From Gemmatimonadaceae bacterium (GTDB lineage Bacteria; Gemmatimonadota; Gemmatimonadetes; Gemmatimonadales; Gemmatimonadaceae), in NCBI GenBank assembly GCA_014379205.1, contig JACMME010000306.1:1-46307 (forward strand): a DNA stretch of 46,307 bases. The letters are read 5' to 3'. The notes below the pieces were generated by a model. That model was not told the DNA's origin and did not search any database. It saw only the letters and a program-made list of their open reading frames with translations. The translations under genes and the position numbers were made by a program. Positions within the stretch are counted from its first letter, which is position 1. Each line of letters begins with the position of its first letter. Below are positions 24,776 to 33,072 of this stretch, one piece after another.

Positions 24776-25879
24776 CTAGTCCGAAGTGGGCTCCTCGTCG
24801 GGGACAGTCGTTATCGTCCCCGAGCCGTCAAGCATCCGCGCCGTGATCGCGGCGGTGGGACAGTGGTGCACAAAGTCTCCTTCCGCTGGTGACCACTCCA
24901 CTGGCGAGGTGACCGCGTAAGCTTTGTTCTCGGCATCCATTCGCATCAGTCTCGGTGCCATGGCGACGCATGTACGGCAGCCGATGCATTTTTTGACGTC
25001 GACTTCGATGTCGACGAGACGACGAGGGAAAACTCCCGCGAGGCCGGCGAGTGCGTTGCCGATCTCGTCGAGTGCGGAGCAGGCAGCCTTGTAACCTGTC
25101 TCAATCACTTCATCGGCGTGACCGAAGCCAAACCAGCCGTGGTGCCCAACGCGGGGCCGAATCAGAAGAGTGGGAGCGCCGCGCCAGTCCGCGAGTGGTC
25201 GCTGCTGCAGTGTGTGCATCATGAGGGTTGCGGCACGGAGATAGATGCGAGCAAACCCGCGTGACGATACGTCCCGTGCGTGTGTGAGATCGGAGCTTCC
25301 CACGTCCACGGCAATTACGGCCTTCATCCCGAGCGCGGCGATGGCGATGGGGAGGTTGTCCACGGTACCTCCATCCACACAGCTGCGCCCGCCCACCCAG
25401 CCAGGAGGAAATGCCCCTGGAAGCGCGCAGGAGGCGTATACGGCGTCGACGACCGGCACGTCTCGAAGGCCAGGCAGGCCCCATACGACCTGCGTTCCCC
25501 GCTCGATGTCAACGGTGTTCACGAGCAGCCTTCCCTTCATGTCGTCGAAGGTGCCTGGTGGTATGACATCGACGCACATCTCGCGGAGCGGTTCCGCCAG
25601 GTAGAACGAAGGGGATCGAGTCTGTTCCAGCAACATTCCGAGATGGTTGATCTTGAAGAGATCGCGACGGCGCAGGCTGGAAGCGCGCTCGGACATCTCA
25701 TTCGTGCCCATTCCGCCGGCGTGAGCCGCGGCAATCATGGCCCCGATACTGGTGCCGGCAATAACGGCCGGACGTACGCCGCGTTCCTCCAGCGCGCGCA
25801 GCACTCCAACGTGAGCGAAGCCTTTTAGCCCCCCGCCACCGAGAACGAGCGCAATTTTGTTTGGAATGCTCATCTTCAC
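24776..25879 (-). CDS. Patatin-like phospholipase fused to a 4Fe-4S ferredoxin domain
   Basis: 367 residues in two parts. Residues 8-290 are a patatin/RssA-type acyl hydrolase: oxyanion loop GGGGLKGFAHVG, nucleophile S44 in GTSIGAM and the catalytic Asp169 in DGGTVDNLPIA (Ser-Asp dyad). Residues about 291-345 are a ferredoxin: C297, C300 and C303 in CIGCRTCVAMAP, with C339 in HHCPTAAI as fourth ligand, a single [4Fe-4S] arrangement. Both parts look intact. Lipid or acyl hydrolysis is expected from the first; the cluster may sense redox state or give structure. There is no signal peptide, so it is cytoplasmic or membrane-peripheral. It is transcribed divergently from the permease gene. Confidence 0.88.
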   Translation of the reverse strand: MKMSIPNKIALVLGGGGLKGFAHVGVLRALEERGVRPAVIAGTSIGAMIAAAHAGGMGTNEMSERASSLRRRDLFKINHLGMLLEQTRSPSFYLAEPLREMCVDVIPPGTFDDMKGRLLVNTVDIERGTQVVWGLPGLRDVPVVDAVYASCALPGAFPPGWVGGRSCVDGGTVDNLPIAIAALGMKAVIAVDVGSSDLTHARDVSSRGFARIYLRAATLMMHTLQQRPLADWRGAPTLLIRPRVGHHGWFGFGHADEVIETGYKAACSALDEIGNALAGLAGVFPRRLVDIEVDVKKCIGCRTCVAMAPRLMRMDAENKAYAVTSPVEWSPAEGDFVHHCPTAAITARMLDGSGTITTVPDEEPTSD

Positions 25880-25964
25880 GATCGGACCTTACCGCACCAA
25901 GTGAGCCGTCGCAATCGCGACTCGCTGTACTGGCGCCCGAAGCAAATTCTACTTACATCGCCTC

Positions 25965-27308
25965 ATGACTTCAGGACGACAGCGCGGGTCCGAAGGAGGA
26001 CTGCTCCGGGCGATGGGGGTTTGGGCGCTCGCCGCCAGCATCATCAATATCACGATTGGCGGCGGCATCTTCCGACTTCCATCCAACCCCGACATAGCCG
26101 GCGTACTCGGTGCCGCCGCCCCAGTCGCATTCGTTGTTTGCGCGGTGGCGATGGGCCTCATCGTCATTTGCCTGGCCGATGCGGGGAGCCGGGTTCCGCT
26201 GACCGGCGGGCCGTACGCGTATGTCGAGACGGCTTTTGGTCCGTATCCGGGCTTTCTTGCGGGGGTAATGCTCTGGCTGCTCGGCACCGCGGCGGCCGCG
26301 GCCGTGGCAACCGTCTTCGCCGACAACATGGCGAGGCTCGTTCCGGTTTTCGGCGATGCGATCGCGAGAGCCGCACTGATTCTGGGAGTTCTCGCATTGC
26401 TTACAGCGATCAACATCCGGGGAGTGACTTATGGCTCGCGCCTGAATGTTGTCACCACGATACTGAAGCTCGTGCCGCTTCTCCTGCTGGTGGTGCTGGG
26501 GGCATTCGCGGTTCAGGAGCGCAATCTCGCGTGGGAAACAGCACCCTCACCCTCCAACATATCCCGCGCTTCCATCGTGTTGATTTTTGCGTTCGCCGGC
26601 GTCGAGCAGGCGCTCCTGCCGAGTGGTGAAGTGTCGGATCCGACCCGAACGGTACCCCGGGCAATTTTCCTGGCAATGACGGTCGTTACGTTCCTTTACA
26701 TCGCTATCCAGCTGGTGGCCCAGGGCATTCTCGGCCCTGACCTGGTTGGCAGTGCGACACCGCTGGCCGACGCGGCCAATAGAGTCATGGGACCATGGGG
26801 AGGACATCTCCTCGCTGTCGGGGTCGTGGTATCGACGTTCGGATACCTGAGCGGGATAACTCTCGCAAACCCGCGCGCCCTATTCGCATTCAGCCGCGAT
26901 GGATTTCTTCCGGGTTGGGTGAGCGCTGTGGATGCCCGATTCCATACTCCGTATGTCGCGCTTGTGATTCAGTTTTTTGTAGTTGCCGCTCTGACCATTA
27001 GCGGCAGCTTCGAGCCGCTGGTGATCATCGCCAACGTGGCTGCGCTGCTCTTGTATCTCGCATGCTGCGCGGCTTCGTGGGAGCTGCGCCGCCGGAACGT
27101 CCGCATGGGCGGAATATCCTATCGTGTTCGCGGAACCCACATCGCCGCTCCGCTCGCCATCGTGGCCATAGTTTACATGCTCACTTCCATCACCATCAGG
27201 GAGTGGAGCGTTCTTCTCGGCGTCGCCGCCATAGCGACACTTATTTTTTTCGTTACGTTGGCGCACCGTAAGCGCCTTCCGGCCTCTCAGCGACGCGCGA
27301 CATCCTGA
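25965..27308 (+). CDS. APC-superfamily amino-acid permease
   Basis: 447-residue inner-membrane protein with about 12 hydrophobic helices. The first helix has the APC unwound motif IINITIGGGIFRLP (the substrate-binding GGG/GSG stretch). Helix 6 has FAFAGVEQALLPSGEVSDPTRTVPRA, the typical 'F.G.E......E..nP.r..PrA' signature, and TLANPRALFAFSRDGFLPGW matches the helix 8-9 region. It carries amino acids or amines, probably by proton symport or exchange. The kynureninase-like gene starts 5 bp after its stop, so the transported compound may be a tryptophan-related or other PLP-enzyme substrate; this is inference. Confidence 0.88.
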   Translation: MTSGRQRGSEGGLLRAMGVWALAASIINITIGGGIFRLPSNPDIAGVLGAAAPVAFVVCAVAMGLIVICLADAGSRVPLTGGPYAYVETAFGPYPGFLAGVMLWLLGTAAAAAVATVFADNMARLVPVFGDAIARAALILGVLALLTAINIRGVTYGSRLNVVTTILKLVPLLLLVVLGAFAVQERNLAWETAPSPSNISRASIVLIFAFAGVEQALLPSGEVSDPTRTVPRAIFLAMTVVTFLYIAIQLVAQGILGPDLVGSATPLADAANRVMGPWGGHLLAVGVVVSTFGYLSGITLANPRALFAFSRDGFLPGWVSAVDARFHTPYVALVIQFFVVAALTISGSFEPLVIIANVAALLLYLACCAASWELRRRNVRMGGISYRVRGTHIAAPLAIVAIVYMLTSITIREWSVLLGVAAIATLIFFVTLAHRKRLPASQRRATS

Positions 27309-27313
27309 CTAAC

Positions 27314-28522
27314 ATGGCCATGCTCACCCCGGCGTCCGATCCGCTCCTTCGATTTCGCGCCGAGTTCCCTATCCTCGAACGGACCAACTACCTGGTTTCA
27401 AACTCGCTGGGCGCAATGCCGCGTACCGTCCCCGAGCGTCTCGCGGAGTATGCTCGAAAATGGGCAGAGGAAGGAGTTCGTGCCTGGACAAAGGGGTGGT
27501 GGGAGATGCCGGTTGAAGCCGGCAGCGAGATCGCACCCCTGCTCGGCGCCGATTCTGGCGACGTTGTGATGTTTCCCAACGTTTCGATCGCCCAGGCCGC
27601 CATCGTGTCGGCACTGGACTACACTGCGCCGCGCGATGCGATCGTGACCACTGCGCTGGACTTTCCATCGGTGCGATATGTGTACGACGCGCTCGCCACT
27701 CGGCTGGGAGCGCGCATCGTCGAGGTTCCGAGTGAAGATGGAATTGGTATTGATCACGACCGACTGCTCGAGGCCATTGATGAGCGGACGCGCCTGGTGG
27801 CTGTATCACATGTGCTGTTTCGCTCGGCGTATGTGCTCGACGCCGACCGTATCTGCCGCAGGGCTCGCGAGGTTGGCGCACTCGTAGCACTCGACGCGTT
27901 TCACTCGGTGGGTGTACTGCCGGTAGACGTGAAGCGCAGCGGAACCGACTTTCTCACGGGTGGTGTTCTCAAATGGCTTTGTGGTGGGCCGGGAGGATGT
28001 TTCCTGTATGTCTCACCGGAAACTCGAGAGCGGTATGCTCCGGCGATCACTGGCTGGCAGGCGCACGCTCGCCCTTTCGCCTTCGAGACAGAAATGGACT
28101 TCACGACTGGCGCTTTTCGTTGGCTGAACGGAACTCCCGTGATACCAGCGCTGTACGCGGCAGTGGAAGGCCCGCGCATTGTAAGGTCCGCCGGCATGGC
28201 CGAAGTGCGGGCAAAGAGTCTGCGCCAGACCTCGCGGTTGATTACGATGGCCGACTCACGCGGCTACCGGGTGCATGCTGCGCGCGACGCCGAGCGCCGG
28301 GGTGGCACTGTTGCGTTCAGCGTGCCGCACGGCTATGAGGTTGCACAGTCCCTGCTGGCGCAGAACATAATGGTCGACTACCGCCCAGAGGCAGGAATCC
28401 GAATCGCTCCGCATTTTTATAACAGTGACGATGAGCTGGAGAGTGCCGTCGCGGCAATCGACGCAGCGCTCGAAAGCGGGGCGTGGCGGCAGTATGAGGG
28501 AAAAGCCGCCGTGGTGACATAG
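27314..28522 (+). CDS. Class V aminotransferase-fold enzyme, kynureninase-like
   Basis: 402-residue PLP-dependent enzyme. YLVSNSLGAMPRTVPERL near 26-43 resembles the kynureninase N-terminus, the PLP-binding Asp is in ALDAFHSVGVLPVD (about 194), and the Schiff-base lysine is K220 in GGVLKWLCGGPGGCFLYV, with the 'K.l.gGPG' pattern of kynureninase. Kynureninase splits kynurenine to anthranilate and alanine, but cysteine-desulfurase-like relatives share these features, so the substrate is not certain. The permease gene 5 bp upstream is surely co-transcribed. No other tryptophan-degradation gene is in the window. Confidence 0.8.
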   Translation: MAMLTPASDPLLRFRAEFPILERTNYLVSNSLGAMPRTVPERLAEYARKWAEEGVRAWTKGWWEMPVEAGSEIAPLLGADSGDVVMFPNVSIAQAAIVSALDYTAPRDAIVTTALDFPSVRYVYDALATRLGARIVEVPSEDGIGIDHDRLLEAIDERTRLVAVSHVLFRSAYVLDADRICRRAREVGALVALDAFHSVGVLPVDVKRSGTDFLTGGVLKWLCGGPGGCFLYVSPETRERYAPAITGWQAHARPFAFETEMDFTTGAFRWLNGTPVIPALYAAVEGPRIVRSAGMAEVRAKSLRQTSRLITMADSRGYRVHAARDAERRGGTVAFSVPHGYEVAQSLLAQNIMVDYRPEAGIRIAPHFYNSDDELESAVAAIDAALESGAWRQYEGKAAVVT

Positions 28523-28606
28523 CAGCGAAGCTGGCCAGCAAGTGCTGGATGATTGCCCCTCTCGCGCTTTCCACGTACCTTCTCCCTCAACTCCAACCCC
28601 CCGCCC

Positions 28607-28837
28607 ATGTCACGGCTCCCCGAAAAGCTAAGGAAGCAGTACGTCAACTCCGACTATCCGCTCGTCATGCTGAAATTCGAGGACGGGCACGAGATCAAGG
28701 TATACAAAGGGTCCGGTAAAACCTTTGACGTTTACAGTGGAGAACGCATCAAGATTCTTGCGTCCTATGACCCTACGTCGGGTGACCGCGAGCTGGTCGA
28801 AGAGCGCAAGGTGGACGACTTCGAGGACGGCACCTAG
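28607..28837 (+). CDS. Small charged hypothetical protein
   Basis: 76 residues from ATG 28607 (SRLPEKLRKQYVNSDYPLVM onward). The sequence alternates short beta-like segments (YPLVMLKF, HEIKVYKG, TFDVYSG, IKILASY) with charged turns and ends acidic (VDDFEDGT), suggesting a small beta-barrel or SH3-like fold. No family is recognised. No ribosome-binding site is visible (the upstream bases are pyrimidine- and C-rich), so it might be leaderless. An in-frame ATG at 28553 exists but adds an unlikely Ser/Pro-rich start. It lies between the kynureninase-like gene and the serine hydrolase, 11 bp before the latter. Confidence 0.6.
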   Translation: MSRLPEKLRKQYVNSDYPLVMLKFEDGHEIKVYKGSGKTFDVYSGERIKILASYDPTSGDRELVEERKVDDFEDGT

Positions 28838-28848
28838 GCGGCGCACGT

Positions 28849-29766
28849 ATGTGCCGGCTGCTCCGGTGCACCGCGCTCGCTCTTGTCGTAACGCTTCCAG
28901 GATGTGCACGCGCACAAAACGTCGCGCCTGCCCCGGTTCGCGCTGACACGGCTCTTCTGCATCGCACGCTCGACTCGCTGGCGGCTGTGCATCACGGGGT
29001 GGTCGGATACGCCGTGCACAATATCGATACCGGGGAGCGCCTGGAGCTCAGAGGCGATGAGACTTTTCCAACGGCGAGCCTCATCAAGGTTCCAGTTCTG
29101 GTGACCGTTTTTGATCTTGTACAGAAAGGGCAGCTATCGCTCGATGATCAGCTGACCGTCCTCAAGATAGATCTCGTTCCCGGAAGCGGAATTCTTCAAT
29201 TCCTCCATCCAGGCATGATCATCACTGTGCGGGACGCCGCATGGCTCATGACCACCATCAGTGACAACACGGCGACCAATCTCCTGCTGGACCGGATAAT
29301 CATTCGCAGGGTATGGGAGAAAATGGAGGCCCTGGGACTCCCGCATACGAAAATCCATTCCAAGTCCTTTCTACGAAGCTCCAGTGTCGCGATGGACAGT
29401 TCCGTGAAGTACGGCCTGGGCGTGACTACTCCCAATGAAATGGCGCGGCTCTTCGGGCTACTCGCAGACGGAAAGGCTGTCGGAGACGCCCCGGACTCCG
29501 TCATGATCGACTTTCTGGAACACAACACCGATGGCGAGCTGCTGCAGCGGTTTACGGCGGGCGCTCGTGCCGCGCACAAGACGGGGGCGACCGACGCGGT
29601 TCGCACCGAGTGCTCGCTCTGGTTTCTTCCCGCTCGCGTCATCGCTTGCGCGATGACGAAGGACAACGTCGATCAGCGCTGGGTGATCGACAATGAGGCA
29701 CAGGTGACGCTGGCGAGAATGGGCAAGTCCATCGTAGAGGCATGGCGCGGGCCGGTTACGCCCTAG
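28849..29766 (+). CDS. Class A beta-lactamase-like serine hydrolase, lipoprotein
   Basis: 305-residue protein with a lipoprotein signal (lipobox LPGC, Cys19). The fold of class A beta-lactamases is shown by S77-x-x-K80 in TASLIKVP, S138-D-N in TISDNTATNLLL and K244-T-G in AHKTGATD. The omega loop normally carries the deacylating Glu (E166) 15 residues before the 'TTP' motif. Here that stretch is Ser-rich (LRSSSVAMDSSVKYGLGVTT) and has no Glu. The enzyme may therefore bind or acylate with penicillin-like compounds, or act on peptidoglycan peptides, without being an efficient beta-lactamase. It probably acts outside the inner membrane. Confidence 0.85.
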   Translation: MCRLLRCTALALVVTLPGCARAQNVAPAPVRADTALLHRTLDSLAAVHHGVVGYAVHNIDTGERLELRGDETFPTASLIKVPVLVTVFDLVQKGQLSLDDQLTVLKIDLVPGSGILQFLHPGMIITVRDAAWLMTTISDNTATNLLLDRIIIRRVWEKMEALGLPHTKIHSKSFLRSSSVAMDSSVKYGLGVTTPNEMARLFGLLADGKAVGDAPDSVMIDFLEHNTDGELLQRFTAGARAAHKTGATDAVRTECSLWFLPARVIACAMTKDNVDQRWVIDNEAQVTLARMGKSIVEAWRGPVTP

Positions 29767-29835
29767 GAAACTACAGCTGTACCGGCACACGAAATGCCCT
29801 TATAGTGCCAAAACGCCGGATATCAGGAGAACACC

Positions 29836-30261
29836 GTGACGAAACTACTCGCTGCTTTTACAGCTCTTGCCATCAGTGCTGCCGCTCCGGCAGTTAACGC
29901 CCAATTCACCGCAACGGTGATACCGCCAAAAAAGCCCAAGCCGGAAGTGACAGTTGCAGCCGTTACGACTGTAGCAGCTGCAAAGGACACGACATTGTCC
30001 GAAAAACTGACGGACATGAAAGCCTGGGTAGATTCGGCCGCCGTGGCGCTGGCGGCCAAACCGCCCACAGCCGCAACCGATTCGACGCCCTCAACTGATA
30101 GCGTCGTGGTGGCTCGCGAACCCACGGAGAAGGCTCATGCCAGCTCAACGGCCAGGTTCAAGAGCGGGTCTCCCGCACCCGATACGGCCACTCCGATACC
30201 GATGTTACTTCTAGCTGGCGCCGCAATGTTGGCGGCTGGGCGCTGGATTCGCCGCCGTTGA
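29836..30261 (+). CDS. Predicted sortase substrate with C-terminal sorting signal
   Basis: 141 residues: a signal peptide (LLAAFTALAISAAAPAVNA), a Pro/Ala/Thr/Ser-rich low-complexity body, and a C-terminal sorting module. The module is PDTATP (115-120), one transmembrane helix (IPMLLLAGAAMLAAG) and a basic tail (RWIRRR). The order motif-helix-RRR is that of sortase substrates. The motif is LPxTG-like but not canonical. The GTG start at 29836 has AGGAGA nine bases upstream. The sortase gene follows with a one-base overlap, so this is a dedicated enzyme-substrate pair. The body has no domain and no Cys. What it does once anchored is unknown. Confidence 0.72.
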   Translation: MTKLLAAFTALAISAAAPAVNAQFTATVIPPKKPKPEVTVAAVTTVAAAKDTTLSEKLTDMKAWVDSAAVALAAKPPTAATDSTPSTDSVVVAREPTEKAHASSTARFKSGSPAPDTATPIPMLLLAGAAMLAAGRWIRRR

Positions 30262-30857
30262 TGACGCGTCGAGCGATCGGCTCCGCCTTGTACGTTGTCG
30301 GGGCGGGCTTGCTCGTCTATTCTGCCGCGACGCTTGCGCGGAGCTCGCTGGCCCGTGATGAGGCTCGCAGCGCGTGGGAAGCGCTGGAGGCGCGGCAGGC
30401 GGTTGCCACTGTTGACGCCAGCTTTGCCGCTCGAGCTAGCTATGCCGTCGTTTCGGGAGCTCCCTTGGCACGCCTTATAATCCCACGGATCGGACTGGAT
30501 GAGATTGTAGTGGAGGGTGTGGACGGGGCATCTCTCAACGCAGGACCTGGCCATCTCCCCGGAAGCGCTTTGCCGGGCGAACCGGGGAATTCCGTTGTTT
30601 CGGCTCACCGCGACCGGCATTTCAGCGACCTCGATGGAGTTACGGTTGGAGACACGCTTGTCACGGAGACGCTAAGCGGCCGAGTGACATGGGTTGTATC
30701 GTCCCGGCGGGTAGTCGCTCGCGGAATGCCAGCGCTCTACGAGACGCCGACCGCTGTTCTCACGTTAACGACGTGTTGGCCGGTAAGGTATTTCGGCTCC
30801 GCTCCGGACAGACTTCTCATCGTCGCGCGCCCGGTGCAGCGAACGCCGAGAGCGTAG
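30261..30857 (+). CDS. Sortase, class D/E-like
   Basis: 198-residue membrane transpeptidase. An N-terminal transmembrane helix (SALYVVGAGLLVYSAAT) is followed by an extracytoplasmic sortase barrel with the catalytic His116 (SAHRDRHFSDL), Cys172 (LTLTTCWPVRYFG) and Arg184 (APDRLLIV). PLARLIIPRIGLDEIVVEG and the 'GPGHLPGSALPGEPGN' turn are typical of class D/E-type sortases. It would cleave the substrate encoded just upstream and join it to an unknown amine. Sortases in Gram-negative bacteria are uncommon and usually come with a single target, as here. ATG 30261 overlaps the upstream stop (TGATG). Confidence 0.88.
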   Translation: MTRRAIGSALYVVGAGLLVYSAATLARSSLARDEARSAWEALEARQAVATVDASFAARASYAVVSGAPLARLIIPRIGLDEIVVEGVDGASLNAGPGHLPGSALPGEPGNSVVSAHRDRHFSDLDGVTVGDTLVTETLSGRVTWVVSSRRVVARGMPALYETPTAVLTLTTCWPVRYFGSAPDRLLIVARPVQRTPRA

Positions 30858-30860
30858 ACG

Positions 30861-31007
30861 TGGGAGTAGGGGATAGGGGATGGGGAGTGCCGATGAATAG
30901 GGAGTGGGGGATGGGGGATCGGGAGTGAGAAGCTGCACTTTCCGCATCGTCCCATTCCTCCCCAAATTCCCTATCTCCTATCCCCTATCCCCCACAGCCC
31001 ACTCCCC
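30861..31007. repeat. Inverted pair of heptad arrays, ten units in phase on the left
   Basis: The left arm, 30861-30930, is ten consecutive 7-bp words with no slip. They are degenerate around AGGGGAT: for example TGGGAGT first, then AGGGGAT twice, later GATGGGG and GATCGGG. The right arm, 30966-31007, is six inverse words (ATTCCCT, ATCTCCT, then ATCCCCT and ATCCCCC, then ACAGCCC and ACTCCCC). The left arm begins 3 bp after the sortase stop and the right arm ends 9 bp from the next (convergent) stop, so the element fills the gap. Confidence 0.85.
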
Positions 31008-31016
31008 AGCTTTTCA

Positions 31017-31208
31017 CTATTGCGACACCGCCGGCGCGGGTCTCTTGCCGTCTTCACCGATCGCGCCGGTGTTACGCCAGTAGAAGTAGAATGCCAGCGC
31101 CGCTAGTGCAACTACGAGAACCCCCAGCATTACCCCTGTTTTTCCGGTAGAGTGCGAGCGGGTTGGGGGTGGCGGTTCCTGCGCGGGATTCTCTAGGTTG
31201 TCGATCAT
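31017..31208 (-). CDS. Small single-pass membrane protein
   Basis: 63 residues. A Pro-rich N-terminal segment (ENPAQEPPPPTRSHS) precedes one strong transmembrane helix (GVMLGVLVVALAALAFYFYW) and a short charged tail. Orientation is probably N-in by the flanking KTG and WRNTG, but this is weak. GGAG lies six bases before the ATG at 31208. It is divergent from the M28 peptidase gene. No family is recognised; it is a real coding unit by start signal and hydrophobic pattern. Confidence 0.65.
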   Translation of the reverse strand: MIDNLENPAQEPPPPTRSHSTGKTGVMLGVLVVALAALAFYFYWRNTGAIGEDGKRPAPAVSQ

Positions 31209-31326
31209 GAATGCTCCATTCAGGTGGGCGGCCTTTCGCTGAATCTCGGGGCTTGCGCAGGTCGACCATAAACGTATTGCTTTGCAGATTCATCGCAAAG
31301 ATCCACCCTGAACCGCTTCCTCCGAA

Positions 31327-33000
31327 ATGACTGGAAAAGAATTGTTGGTATTTGCGACGCTGGTCGTTCCCGTCGCGGCAAAGGCACAAGCTTCCGGAAC
31401 CGGCACTGCTCGGGTCTCAACAACAACACCTCGAGCGAGTGCTATCTCACCCACCGAGATCGATGGCTACCTGCGCTTCTTGAGCTCCGATCTTCTAGCT
31501 GGGCGGGCTCCCGCCACACGAGGCGGGGAAATCACCACCGAGTACATCGCAAGCCAGCTGCGCGCGTTTGGTGTGCAGCCTGGTGCCGATAGCGGTTTCT
31601 TTCAGCGGGTTCCAATCGACATCGTGGGAGCGGAACGCTCTTCCATCTCGGTTTCCGCTTCCGGCAAGGGCACCGCAAGCTTCCGGTATCCGGAGGATGT
31701 GGTGGTATGGTCTGGCTCGGCGCAGGAAAGCAGCGCCGCGCGCGGCGAGCTCGTCTTCGTAGGTTACGGCTCCGTGGCGCCCGAATATCGCTGGGATGAT
31801 TACAAGGGGATGGACGTAAAGGGAAAGGTCCTGCTGGTACTTGTAAACGACGCGCCCGCCAGCCCGGGAGAGCCAAAGCTTTTCGGCGGCAAGGCGATGA
31901 CGTACTACGGGCGCTGGACGTACAAGTTCGAGGAGGCAGAACGCCAGGGGGCTGCCGGCATGCTCATTGTTCACGTGACGGAGCGCGCCGGATATCCATG
32001 GCATACCGTCGTTGGATCGTGGGGGAAGGAGCAGCGCATGCTCCCGCGCGATCCCAAGCTGCCCTCGCCCCTGGGAGTGCGTGGTTGGATTACCGACAGC
32101 GCCGCAACCGCGTTGCTGGCACAGGCCGGTCTCGATCTTTCCAAACTCCGAGCGGATGCGGCTTCGCGCGACTTCCGACCGGTGGCAACGGGAATAACCA
32201 TAGATGCGTCATTGCGGAACAAGGTCGAGCACCTGCGGTCAGACAACGTCATCGGTGTGATACGAGGGCGTGACGCCAGGCTGCGCGATGAGTACGTGGT
32301 GCTGAGCACTCATTGGGATCATCTCGGGATCGGACCGAAGGTGAATGGCGACTCGATTTATAACGGCGCTCTCGACAACGCATCGGGAGTGGCCAACGTA
32401 CTCGCGATCGCGCGAGCGATGGCGCAGGGCACGCGTCCACGCCGCTCCATTCTTTTCAACTTCGTAACGGCCGAGGAGTCCGGACTGCTGGGGTCGGCCT
32501 ACTTCGCTGAGAATCCAACTGTTCCGGTAGAGAAGATCATAGCGAACGTGAACATGGACGGCGGCAACCTTCTCGGGGTCTCGCGGGATCTCACTGTACT
32601 CGGAGATACCAAGAGCCAACTGGGTCCCATGCTCGCCCGCCAGATCGCAGCGCAGGGGATGCGAATCTCGCCCGAGGAGCACCCGGAACAGGGGCAATTT
32701 TATCGCTCCGATCATTTTTCATTTGCGAAGGCGGGAATTCCCGCGGTCTCCATCGGTGCGGGAGACAACTATGTGGAGCGCCCGGCGGGTTGGGGGAAGC
32801 AGCAGGACGAGGACTATACTGCGCATCGTTACCACCAGCCCTCAGACGAGTATCGTGATGATTTCGATCTTAGAGGCGCGGCGCAGTTGTCGGAGATCGT
32901 AATGCGTTTTGCGGCGTCGCTGGCTAACTCGGCGGTTTATCCGGAATGGAATGTGGACGCGGAATTCAAGCGTCGATCGCTGCCCCCGCGGAGCGACTAG
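31327..33000 (+). CDS. Secreted M28-family aminopeptidase
   Basis: 557-residue di-zinc peptidase. The signal peptide is short (ELLVFATLVVPVAAKAQA). A PA-type insertion follows (FVGYGSVAPEYRWDDYKGMD to GAAGMLIVHV), then the M28 core: THWDHLG (first His), NGALDNASG (bridging Asp), NFVTAEESGLLGS (Glu-Glu catalytic pair), NVNMDGGN (Asp) and YHQPSDE (second His). All five metal ligands are present. It is probably an extracytoplasmic aminopeptidase, one of several peptidases in this window (M14, M19, M16) suited to growth on peptides. It is monocistronic, with a divergent neighbour upstream. Confidence 0.92.
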   Translation: MTGKELLVFATLVVPVAAKAQASGTGTARVSTTTPRASAISPTEIDGYLRFLSSDLLAGRAPATRGGEITTEYIASQLRAFGVQPGADSGFFQRVPIDIVGAERSSISVSASGKGTASFRYPEDVVVWSGSAQESSAARGELVFVGYGSVAPEYRWDDYKGMDVKGKVLLVLVNDAPASPGEPKLFGGKAMTYYGRWTYKFEEAERQGAAGMLIVHVTERAGYPWHTVVGSWGKEQRMLPRDPKLPSPLGVRGWITDSAATALLAQAGLDLSKLRADAASRDFRPVATGITIDASLRNKVEHLRSDNVIGVIRGRDARLRDEYVVLSTHWDHLGIGPKVNGDSIYNGALDNASGVANVLAIARAMAQGTRPRRSILFNFVTAEESGLLGSAYFAENPTVPVEKIIANVNMDGGNLLGVSRDLTVLGDTKSQLGPMLARQIAAQGMRISPEEHPEQGQFYRSDHFSFAKAGIPAVSIGAGDNYVERPAGWGKQQDEDYTAHRYHQPSDEYRDDFDLRGAAQLSEIVMRFAASLANSAVYPEWNVDAEFKRRSLPPRSD

Positions 33001-33027
33001 CGGTTTATTCGCTTTCGCAGTTCGAGT

Positions 33028-33071
33028 TTCAAGGGGTCAGAGTCGTTGATCACCCCAATCCGCAATCCGTC
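33028..33071. repeat. REP-like 22-bp motif followed by short heptad words
   Basis: TTCAAGGGGTCAGAGTC plus GTTGA (33028-33049) recurs at 46143 and 46196. It is followed by CACCCC and two heptads of the AATCCGC type (about 33056-33069), so both repeat families meet here. GGGGT and ACCCC can pair. It lies between the M28 stop and the psuG start and runs into the likely start region. Confidence 0.6.
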
Positions 33072-33072
33072 A

